DNA of 21,819 bases, taken from positions 1 through 21,819 of the forward strand of contig JBPPNE010000113.1 in the NCBI GenBank assembly GCA_051306415.1. Reading direction: 5' to 3'. How positions within the stretch are numbered: the stretch's first letter is position 1; every line of letters starts with the position of its first letter. Origin of the DNA: CBDDRG01 sp051306415. GTDB taxonomy: Bacteria > Pseudomonadota > Gammaproteobacteria > Pseudomonadales > Porticoccaceae. The notes beneath the pieces were generated by a model. It was not told where the DNA came from. It saw only the letters and a list, made by a program, of their open reading frames with translations, and ran no database searches. Both the position numbers and the translations under genes were made by a program. Of the stretch, positions 15,594-20,696 are shown in pieces.

Positions 15594-15705
15594 TCTTCGA
15601 TACCTTCGTTAAATTTTTAGTCGTCGAAGATCGCGAAGATAGCGAAGATTTCGTCATTTCAGAGACGGGAGAAAATGCAACCTTCGGTGCAATCTTCGGC
15701 GAAGG
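15530..15705. repeat. Iteron cluster, candidate replication origin
   Basis: Twelve copies of YCTTCG/CGAAGR occur in 176 bp, against about 0.2 expected by chance. The core has ATCTTCG-type units at 15584, 15593 and 15602 and CGAAGAT units at 15625, 15634 and 15643. Both triplets have an exact 9-bp period and face each other across an AT-rich spacer (15609-15624). A 12-bp tandem repeat GCAAYCTTCGGY follows at 15677 and 15689. Position at the 3' end of the helicase gene suits a replication origin. Confidence 0.7.
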
Positions 15706-15793
15706 GCCAAAAACCCTCGCGCCTGGGTCTGTGTGCCCGAGATGCGCAGGTGAGGGCGACTGCGAGTGGTGCAAGCCGAGGGCGGCGCCGTGA
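15590..15793 (+). CDS. Small possible zinc-knuckle protein
   Basis: A 67-residue frame from GTG 15590, overlapping the helicase TGA by 4 bp. It is acidic in its first half (EDREDSEDF, produced by the iteron DNA) and ends with CPRCAGEGDCEWCKPR, a compact four-cysteine knuckle. No strong ribosome binding site is seen, and the first half may reflect the iterons rather than selection. It is accepted because of the cysteine motif and the same overlap style as its neighbours. Confidence 0.45.
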   Translation: MIFDTFVKFLVVEDREDSEDFVISETGENATFGAIFGEGPKTLAPGSVCPRCAGEGDCEWCKPRAAP

Positions 15794-15810
15794 CAGGCAC
15801 CTTTAAGCGT
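15784..15810. repeat. Internal att-like site
   Basis: This stretch matches the attL core and adjoining element arm (11749-11777) apart from two 1-bp gaps and a few substitutions. The most telling part is AGGCACCTTTAAGCGT versus AGGCACCTTTTAAGCGT at 11761-11777. GGTGCCT at 15817-15823 forms an inverted arm with AGGCACC (15795-15801). Confidence 0.55.
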
Positions 15811-15880
15811 GGCAGTGGTGCCTGATGATGAACCCATGAAGCCTTTGATATCAGACTGATAAGCTGAATATCTGTGTATT

Positions 15881-15909
15881 TCCCACTTTGTTTCCCACTT
15901 CAAGTGGGG
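15881..15909 (-). promoter_or_regulatory. GTGGGA doublet and palindrome upstream of the right-hand operon
   Basis: TCCCAC at 15881-15886 and 15893-15898 is the complement of the 12-bp-spaced GTGGGA doublet found near both ends. CCCACTT-C-AAGTGGG (15894-15908) is a perfect dyad. It lies 37 bp before the DUF5681-like start, so it may act as operator, integrase arm site, or both. Confidence 0.5.
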
Positions 15910-15945
15910 TAATATCAGTGCTACTGGCAAGCTGAAGGTATCACC

Positions 15946-16353
15946 ATGGTGGCAGGATTTAAACCCGGGGTAAGCGGTAACCCGAAAGGCCGACCGCCGG
16001 GGATCCCGAACAGGATAACCAAGCTGCGCGAAAAACTTTCACGGGAGCTGCCGAGCATTTTGGCCCGAGTCGTCAAGGCTGCTGAGGACGGTGATATGGC
16101 GGCGGCGCGGCTGATACTTGAGAGGACTATCCCCACCATTCGGCCTGAGAGCCTACCGGTGCGCCTTCCGGGCAAGCCGGGTGATTCACTGGGCAAGCGG
16201 GCTGTCGCCGTTGTAGACGCCGTGGCTGCCGCCAGAATGGCTCCCGACACGGGGGCAGCGTTGCTGGTCGCGCTGGCCAATGCGGCCAAGGCTATCGAGG
16301 TTAAAGATCTGGGTGACAGGCTAGCAGCACTGGAGGCACGAAATGACACTTAG
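15946..16353 (+). CDS. DUF5681-like small protein
   Basis: A 135-residue protein beginning FKPGVSGNPKGRPPGIPNR, the hallmark of DUF5681-type proteins found in phages and mobile elements. A basic segment (KLREKLSRELPSILARVVKAA) and helical Ala-rich regions follow. Such proteins are often near phage packaging genes, but no function is established and none is assigned here. AAGGT precedes ATG 15946 by about 7 nt. It is the first gene of a three-gene run and its end overlaps the next gene by 11 bp. Confidence 0.75.
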   Translation: MVAGFKPGVSGNPKGRPPGIPNRITKLREKLSRELPSILARVVKAAEDGDMAAARLILERTIPTIRPESLPVRLPGKPGDSLGKRAVAVVDAVAAARMAPDTGAALLVALANAAKAIEVKDLGDRLAALEARNDT

Positions 16354-16627
16354 AGGATTGAACGAGCGCATCGCCGCTCTTGAGCAAGGGGACCGCGCCA
16401 ATCACGTTTTGATCGTCTTCCCGGCCGAGGGTGCAATGTTTGCTGGCTTCCTGGTATCACACCATTGCTGCGGTGGCGGCGAGAAAACCTACCACTCCAC
16501 AGACCGCGCCGCGCTGCTGGCGCTGATCGAGGCCGATCTGCACGCGACCATAACGAAAGGGCTTCACGCGCACATCTTGACGCCCTTCTACGAACAGAAC
16601 CACTCCACAAAACCCGAGGTAATCTGA
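16343..16627 (+). CDS. Unknown 94-residue element protein
   Basis: It starts at ATG 16343 with GGAGG about 7 nt upstream, inside the end of the previous gene. It opens with a short coiled-coil-like heptad (LNERIAALEQG), then a strand-rich part HVLIVFPAEGAMFAGFLVSHHCCGGG and a helix ALLALIEADLHATI. No family is recognised. Its TGA shares a base with the next ATG (TGATG). Confidence 0.7.
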   Translation: MTLRGLNERIAALEQGDRANHVLIVFPAEGAMFAGFLVSHHCCGGGEKTYHSTDRAALLALIEADLHATITKGLHAHILTPFYEQNHSTKPEVI

Positions 16628-17304
16628 TGAAAACACTTTCCGCGCTCAAAACCCTTCAGGGCGAATCCGCCGCAGCCATTGGCCGCATGGAGTCCCAATC
16701 CGCAACCCTGAACGCGCTTATTGAGAGACTGGAGGCAGACACCAGCCGCAGCCGAGAATACACACTGGAGGTAGTCAAAGACGCGAGGAACAAGGCCTTA
16801 CCCGCGCTGTCCGACGCCGTGAATGCGATCACGGCCGCAGCCAAGGAAGCAGCCCCGCAACGACGGTTTTGGGAGTCCGCCGCGTTGCTGATGAGCTTGC
16901 GGCAATTCGATGATGACCCCTCGAAAGATTCGCTGATAAAAGCACATTGGCGCGCTGAGTTTGAAAACATGCCGGCCCAACTACTGCAACTCACCTTCGA
17001 GAATGCGCAATTCGACAACAACCTGCCGCTGTTGTGGCTGGCTTTCTCCACCGGGGCGCGCCGCGGCGAAGGGAATGCCGGTTTCGCTGGCGCGATCACA
17101 ATGAGTCTTGGTGATGTGGTAGTCCCGGAGCAAGCCGCGGCACTGGCCGCGATTGAGGTTTGTGACGCCAACGTAGGACGTGCCGAAATGATTTTCGCGG
17201 TTGCTACCGGGCTGAGAACCGATCCGGTCCGCAAAATGAATGTTGCACGCCAACAGGCCGAGGCGAGCCGGCTGGTATCTGCTGCGAGCGCCGTCAGTCC
17301 GTAG
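16627..17304 (+). CDS. Unknown 225-residue protein with N-terminal coiled coil
   Basis: ATG 16627 has GAGGT about 7 nt upstream and overlaps the preceding stop by one base. Residues about 10-75 are helical with heptad character (IGRMESQSATLNALIERLEAD), followed by a compact domain with LMSLRQFDDDPSKDSL and LLWLAFSTGARRGEGN. No known family is recognised and no membrane segment is seen. It closes the operon and a strong terminator follows 20 bp later. Confidence 0.7.
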   Translation: MKTLSALKTLQGESAAAIGRMESQSATLNALIERLEADTSRSREYTLEVVKDARNKALPALSDAVNAITAAAKEAAPQRRFWESAALLMSLRQFDDDPSKDSLIKAHWRAEFENMPAQLLQLTFENAQFDNNLPLLWLAFSTGARRGEGNAGFAGAITMSLGDVVVPEQAAALAAIEVCDANVGRAEMIFAVATGLRTDPVRKMNVARQQAEASRLVSAASAVSP

Positions 17305-17324
17305 TCTCCCTGTCTGGCCCATCG

Positions 17325-17349
17325 AAGCCCGGTAGCGCCGGGCTTTTTT
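17325..17349 (+). terminator. Intrinsic terminator of the DUF5681-like operon
   Basis: AAGCCCGG (17325-17332) pairs perfectly with CCGGGCTT (17338-17345) around a 5-nt loop and runs into T6. It ends the three-gene operon before hicB. Confidence 0.9.
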
Positions 17350-17453
17350 GTGACTGGCTGAGATGCCGAAGAATGAGGGCGCTAGCAAGACCGATCGAGC
17401 CGGAATACACTGGAACCACTTGATACACCATGATGCTTGCTGGGGATGCTGAC

Positions 17454-17699
17454 ATGAACGGAAACGTTATTGTTGTGAAGGCTGGGCGCGACCTTGATGC
17501 GGGCGTGTGGTTTGTCGAATCCTGTGACCTGCCCGGCCTGAACCTGGAGGCCGACACCCTGGAGGGCCTGACCGATATGCTCCCCGGGGCAATTCTCGAC
17601 CTACTTGAAGCGGGCGGCGGGCTTGGTGATGGCGATTACGACATGCCCATCGAACTGATCGCGCATGCCAGCACCCGGGTTCGCCTTACGGCCGCGTGA
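17454..17699 (+). CDS. hicB: HicB-like antitoxin (DUF1902 type)
   Basis: About 81 residues. VIVVKAGRDLDAGVWFVES and CDLPGLNLEADTLEGL match the partially degraded RNase H-like fold of HicB/DUF1902 antitoxins, ending in PIELIAHASTRV. It should neutralise the adjacent HicA and repress the pair. ATG 17454 has GGGGA upstream; an in-frame ATG at 17430 would add 8 residues. No C-terminal helix-turn-helix is present, as is common in DUF1902 forms. The order hicB-hicA is the reverse of the common hicA-hicB. Confidence 0.75.
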   Translation: MNGNVIVVKAGRDLDAGVWFVESCDLPGLNLEADTLEGLTDMLPGAILDLLEAGGGLGDGDYDMPIELIAHASTRVRLTAA

Positions 17700-17890
17700 A
17701 TGACTACGGAAAGCCCGTCCGCGAAATCCTGAAGGAGAGCGGCTGCGAGCGTCTCCGGCAGGGGCGCGGTGATCATGAAATATGGCGCAGCCCGCACACC
17801 CCCGAGCCCTTTACCGTCCCCACCAAGATCAAGTCGCGCCACACGGCGAACGGCATTCTCAAAGATGCCGGGCTGGCAAAAGCGTTTTGA
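17696..17890 (+). CDS. hicA: HicA-family mRNA interferase toxin
   Basis: A 64-residue protein with the double-stranded-RNA-binding-like HicA fold: REILKESGCERLRQGRGDHEIW contains the catalytic His 27 (short block RGDHEIWRSP), then FTVPTKIKSRHTANGILKDAGL. HicA cleaves mRNA and tmRNA when free. GTG 17696 overlaps the hicB TGA by 4 bp, so the two are coupled. As the last gene before attR it probably helps keep the element in the population. Confidence 0.85.
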   Translation: MNDYGKPVREILKESGCERLRQGRGDHEIWRSPHTPEPFTVPTKIKSRHTANGILKDAGLAKAF

Positions 17891-17916
17891 TCGCGCGCCC
17901 TACCACTTGGTCGACT

Positions 17917-17934
17917 GTGGGTAAGCATGTGGGA
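17917..17934 (+). promoter_or_regulatory. GTGGG doublet near attR
   Basis: GTGGGT (17917-17922) and GTGGGA (17929-17934) repeat with the same 12-bp period as the doublet before the integrase. It lies about 45 bp inside attR, fitting an arm-type integrase site. Confidence 0.5.
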
Positions 17935-17978
17935 AGCTTTCTAAAACGCCTTGTAACGTATTGTTTTATATAGAATGA

Positions 17979-17994
17979 TGGTGCCGGAGATAGG
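17979..17994. repeat. attR: 16-bp repeat in the 3' end of tRNA-Thr
   Basis: TGGTGCCGGAGATAGG is identical to attL at 11748-11763. Here it forms the CCA end and part of the acceptor arm of the tRNA, so integration restores the gene. Confidence 0.9.
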
Positions 17995-18054
17995 AATCGA
18001 ACCTACGACCTTCGCGTTACGAGTGCGCTGCTCTACCAACTGAGCTACACCGGC
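17979..18054 (-). tRNA. tRNA-Thr (anticodon CGU)
   Basis: A 76-nt cloverleaf read on the minus strand: acceptor GCCGGTG, D-arm GCTC-AGTTGGTA-GAGC, anticodon loop CTCGTAA (CGT), T-arm GTAGG-TTCGATT-CCTAT, and encoded CCA. Two stems carry mismatches: U6/U67 in the acceptor and A31/C39 in the anticodon stem. It is the integration target and lacks its own terminator since the insertion. Confidence 0.93.
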
Positions 18055-18064
18055 GTTGACTGGA

Positions 18065-18070
18065 ATTTTA
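18065..18070 (-). promoter_or_regulatory. Probable -10 box of the tRNA-Thr promoter
   Basis: TAAAAT on the minus strand, ending 10 bp before the mature 5' end, is a good -10 match. No clear -35 was found. An inverted repeat CTTTCACG/CGTGAAAG (18072-18079, 18104-18111) lies just upstream. Confidence 0.4.
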
Positions 18071-18117
18071 CCTTTCACGCGATCGGACCGTTAGCCTTTG
18101 CGACGTGAAAGTCGGGT

Positions 18118-18828
18118 TCAGGGTGATTTTGCCTTGCGCTCCTGAGCAACCAGGAAGTCCACCACTTTGAGCATGCCCTCCTGACCGCCAGCCATGGCTG
18201 CGGTGACCCGATACTTGCCATTGACGATCATTTCCGGGGTGCCCTCGACCTGGTAGCCACGCTGGCGCGCATCGGCCTGCTTGATTGCGCTGGTCACACC
18301 GAAGGAATTGAAAGTCTGGGTGAATTTGTCGAGGGGCACGCCGTTGGCAATGAAGAGCTCGCGGATTTCTTGCTCCGATGCCAGTTTGGCCTTTCTCAGG
18401 TTCATTGCTTCGTAAAGGGGTAGATGGAGCTTGTCGAGAACGCCCAGCGCCTTGGCGGTATAAAACGCGCGGGCGTGGAGTTCCATAGTGGGGTGCCAGA
18501 TGGCCGGGCTGCGCGCAAGCACGACATCTGCCGGCAATGTGTGAGCCCATTTGTCGACCAGGGGCTCAAAGCTGAAACAGTGGCTACAACCGTACCAAAA
18601 CACTTCGGTGACCTCGATCCGGCTGGCGTCGCTGGTGCGCACCGGTGTCGGCAGGGTTTTGTACTGCTGGCCTTCCCGATAGTCGGCCGCCGGGGCCACA
18701 ACATCCGTCGGCACGGGTTGAGATACTACTGGTGTGGTGGATTCAGCCCCAGTTGCGGTGACCGGGAGCAATAGGGCAATCAGCAACAGGCGGGATATGA
18801 GTGCCGATGTCTTCAGCAGGGCGTGCAT
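18118..18828 (-). CDS. dsbA: Thiol:disulfide interchange protein DsbA
   Basis: A 236-residue periplasmic oxidase that introduces disulfides into exported proteins. Residues 1-27 are a signal peptide. The thioredoxin-like domain has the active site FWYGCSHC (Cys 81, Cys 84) and the cis-Pro loop VEGTPEM. The dipeptide is Ser-His instead of the commoner Pro-His, which may change redox potential. A linker of about 40 residues precedes the domain. GGAGA lies close upstream of the ATG. It follows cytochrome c4 on the same strand but is separated by a terminator, so it likely has its own promoter in 18829-18915. This order is conserved in Pseudomonas and relatives. Confidence 0.93.
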   Translation of the reverse strand: MHALLKTSALISRLLLIALLLPVTATGAESTTPVVSQPVPTDVVAPAADYREGQQYKTLPTPVRTSDASRIEVTEVFWYGCSHCFSFEPLVDKWAHTLPADVVLARSPAIWHPTMELHARAFYTAKALGVLDKLHLPLYEAMNLRKAKLASEQEIRELFIANGVPLDKFTQTFNSFGVTSAIKQADARQRGYQVEGTPEMIVNGKYRVTAAMAGGQEGMLKVVDFLVAQERKAKSP

Positions 18829-18916
18829 GGCAGTTCTCCGGTTTCAGGGCGCTGTGTGCGGCGGCGATTATTATTCAGCTTCTCGCGCCACACGCAAGTT
18901 GCGTGCAGATAAGATT

Positions 18917-18947
18917 AAAGAAGGCGGCTTGCGCCGCCTTCTTTTTT
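18917..18947. terminator. Intrinsic terminator between cytochrome c4 and dsbA
   Basis: GAAGGCGGC (18920-18928) and GCCGCCTTC (18933-18941) form a perfect 9-bp stem with a TTGC loop. T6 follows on the plus side and a shorter T3 on the minus side, so it can act on the minus-strand cytochrome transcript and on opposing transcription. Confidence 0.85.
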
Positions 18948-18960
18948 GACTGTGCCCCGG

Positions 18961-19629
18961 TCAGTGCAATCCCGAAATGTAGTTCGACAGCGCATCGACT
19001 TCCTGATCGTTCAAATGAGCGGCGACACCACGCATCACTCCGGATTCATCATTGAGACGCGCCGAGGGATTCTCCGCGTCGTGGGCACCGGTGCGAAATG
19101 CGCGCAGCTGCTTGGCGACATAGGCGGCATGTTGTCCGCCCAGCGCCGGGTAGCCTGCCGGCGTATTGCCGTTACCGCTCGGAGAGTGGCAACCCGTGCA
19201 GGCCGGTACGCCGGTTTCAAGATTGCCGGCGCGAAAGATTCTTTCCCCGAGTGAGAGTTGCTTGGCATTGTCGGTGGCGCCAGCCAATTGGCGTTTTTGC
19301 GCGCTGTAATAGGCCGCGATATCAGCCATGTCCTGCTCCGACAGCCCGGCGAGCATGCCGGTCATTTCCGGGATCACGCGGCCGCTCTTCGCGGGGTTGG
19401 CGGAGTTGATGTCGCGCATTTGCTTCAGCAGGTATTTTTCACCGAGGCCGGCCAGTTTGGGGAAGTTGGGGACTGCGCTGTTGCCATCGGCACTGTGACA
19501 GCCGCTACAGACGGCGATTTTGTCTTTCCCGGCAGTGGCGTTCCCACCGGCGCTAGCGGCTGGGGCTAACCAGGCAGAGGCGAGCACTACACCGAGAACC
19601 GCCGTTATTCCCCTCAAGATCGTTTTCAT
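18961..19629 (-). CDS. Diheme cytochrome c4
   Basis: A 222-residue periplasmic electron carrier. A signal peptide (residues 1-27, ending ASA) is followed by two similar cytochrome c domains. Heme motifs are CSGCH (41-45) and CTGCH (144-148). Axial Met candidates lie in PEMTGM (about 89-92) and SGVMRGVA near the C-terminus. The family passes electrons to terminal oxidases. AGGAG lies about 13 nt before the ATG. It is divergent from engB, as in other gammaproteobacteria. Confidence 0.93.
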   Translation of the reverse strand: MKTILRGITAVLGVVLASAWLAPAASAGGNATAGKDKIAVCSGCHSADGNSAVPNFPKLAGLGEKYLLKQMRDINSANPAKSGRVIPEMTGMLAGLSEQDMADIAAYYSAQKRQLAGATDNAKQLSLGERIFRAGNLETGVPACTGCHSPSGNGNTPAGYPALGGQHAAYVAKQLRAFRTGAHDAENPSARLNDESGVMRGVAAHLNDQEVDALSNYISGLH

Positions 19630-19715
19630 TGGTTATTTCATACTCCTGGTTTCGCTAGCTAGAGGTGCCGCGCACTGGGATTGGCGTCGGCAAATCCCAT
19701 CAAAAGACGCGCGCG

Positions 19716-19754
19716 AGTATATACCAATCTCCCTGCCGACTTAAGGGTTATACT
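19716..19754. promoter_or_regulatory. Divergent promoter region of cytochrome c4 and engB
   Basis: TATACT occurs on the minus strand at 19721-19716, with TTAAGT 17 bp upstream as a weak -35, and on the plus strand at 19749-19754, only 8 bp before the engB ATG. The engB start has no ribosome binding site, so its transcript may be nearly leaderless if the second box is used. This rests on motif matches only. Confidence 0.3.
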
Positions 19755-19762
19755 CCTGCGCC

Positions 19763-20395
19763 ATGGAATTCCTGCTGAATTTTACCCAAGCTCGTTTCGA
19801 ACAAAGCGCGCCGACGCTGGCGCTTTGCCCCCCCGATTATGGCGCAGAGGTTGCTTTTGCGGGCCGCTCCAATGCCGGTAAGTCCAGTGCAATCAATGCG
19901 CTTGTCGGCAGCAACAAGCTTGCTCGCACCAGCAAGACGCCTGGGCGCACCCAGCTGATCAATTTTTTCACCCTTGACGCCAATCGGCGCTTGGTGGATT
20001 TGCCGGGCTATGGCTTTGCCAAGGTGCCGAAGTCGGTAAAGGCCGGTTGGGATCGCAATCTGGCGGCCTATCTTCAGGGGCGGAGATCTTTGAAAGGCTT
20101 GATTTTGTTGATGGATATTCGTCACCCGTTGCAGGAATACGATTGGCAAATGCTGCGCTGGGCGAGGGCGGGTGGACTACCGGTTCACATCCTGTTGACC
20201 AAGGCCGACAAGCTCAACCGAGGGCCAGCAAGCGCGGCGCTGTTAGCAGTGCGGCGGGAGTTGAAAGCGGAGGGGTTTGATACTTGGGCGAGTATCCAGA
20301 CATTTTCTTCGCCAAACCGGAATGGGCTGGAGGAGTTGGGAGTGACTCTCAGGCAATGGTTGGTGGAGCTGGTGGACACGCCCGCGGGGGAATAA
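19763..20395 (+). CDS. engB: Ribosome biogenesis GTPase EngB (YihA/YsxC)
   Basis: A 210-residue TRAFAC GTPase needed for assembly of the large ribosomal subunit. G1 is GRSNAGKSS (34-42), G2 lies near KTPGRTQLINFF, G3 is DLPGYG (79-84), and G4 is LLTKADK. The start fits the family (TQARFEQSAPTL) although no ribosome binding site is visible before ATG 19763. Length and motifs are normal. It converges on the putative small RNA, whose terminator begins 3 bp beyond the stop. Confidence 0.95.
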   Translation: MEFLLNFTQARFEQSAPTLALCPPDYGAEVAFAGRSNAGKSSAINALVGSNKLARTSKTPGRTQLINFFTLDANRRLVDLPGYGFAKVPKSVKAGWDRNLAAYLQGRRSLKGLILLMDIRHPLQEYDWQMLRWARAGGLPVHILLTKADKLNRGPASAALLAVRRELKAEGFDTWASIQTFSSPNRNGLEELGVTLRQWLVELVDTPAGE

Positions 20396-20502
20396 AAAAA
20401 CCGGCATCCAGAGGATGCCGGTTAAGGATTCGACCGGGTGTTTAAACCTAGAGGGGGAGGAGTGCCCCGGTCGTGCTCAAAACTAAAGGGAGATCACTAG
20501 CA
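20392..20502 (-). ncRNA. Candidate small RNA at the Spot 42/ErsA locus
   Basis: On the minus strand, a strong intrinsic terminator (AACCGGCATCC/GGATGCCGGTT at 20399-20423, then T7) ends a transcript pointing at engB. A sigma-E/AlgU-type promoter is seen at 20508-20534. The predicted RNA is about 110 nt. It contains an 8-bp stem (CGACCGGG/CCCGGTCG, 20431-20438 and 20466-20473) whose loop has CACTCCTCCCCCTCT, able to pair with Shine-Dalgarno sequences. Spot 42 of enterics and the AlgU-dependent ErsA of Pseudomonas occupy this same place between polA and engB, transcribed toward engB. No protein is encoded. Identity with ErsA cannot be shown from sequence alone. Confidence 0.7.
20399..20423 (-). 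terminator. Intrinsic terminator of the small RNA
   Basis: An 11-bp perfect stem with a 3-nt loop, followed on the minus strand by T7 (including two stem bases). On the plus strand no T-run follows, so it is oriented for the minus-strand RNA although it may also stop engB transcripts. Confidence 0.85.
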
Positions 20503-20507
20503 CGGGA

Positions 20508-20534
20508 TGAGACCAGGGTCCCGGAACAAAGTTC
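20508..20534 (-). promoter_or_regulatory. Sigma-E/AlgU-type promoter of the small RNA
   Basis: On the minus strand, GAACTT (20534-20529), 16 bp, then TCTCA (20512-20508). The consensus for extracytoplasmic sigma-E/AlgU is GAACTT-N16/17-TCnnA. The expected start is near 20500-20502. Confidence 0.65.
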
Positions 20535-20669
20535 GCGAGAATTCAATTTTTTTGTAGATTTTTTATTTGGGAGTGGCCCAGGGTGGCTAGGGCTGGATCG
20601 TATCGGTCGGTGTGGTGCTGTTCAAGGGTATCGAATCGGTTTGTATCGTTGTTGAATACCTTTAAAACA

Positions 20670-20696
20670 GGGTCTCCCCCAATCATGGTGGGTGAA
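20670..20696. repeat. Probable terminal repeat of the ISL3-type element
   Basis: GGGTCTCCCCCAATCATGG begins at 20670, directly beyond the transposase stop, as expected of an IS end. The other end is outside the window, so repeat and target duplication cannot be checked. Confidence 0.4.

Larger units (their letters stand above)
11748..17994. mobile_element. Integrative element in tRNA-Thr(CGU), about 6.2 kb
   Basis: It is bounded by perfect 16-bp repeats and starts with a P4-type integrase next to attL. The right end is the tRNA-Thr gene. Contents in order: integrase, a coupled small protein, an AlpA-like regulator, a primase-type zinc finger, a RepA-like helicase, a candidate iteron origin, a DUF5681-like operon and hicBA. 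No capsid, tail or conjugation genes are seen, so it resembles a replication-competent satellite or cryptic plasmid-like island rather than a full prophage. Almost all genes point the same way. Confidence 0.88.

Noticed and set aside
15530..15705. CRISPR-like repeat array
   Set aside because: Units are 7-12 bp with a 9-bp period in both orientations and no spacers, so iterons fit and CRISPR does not.
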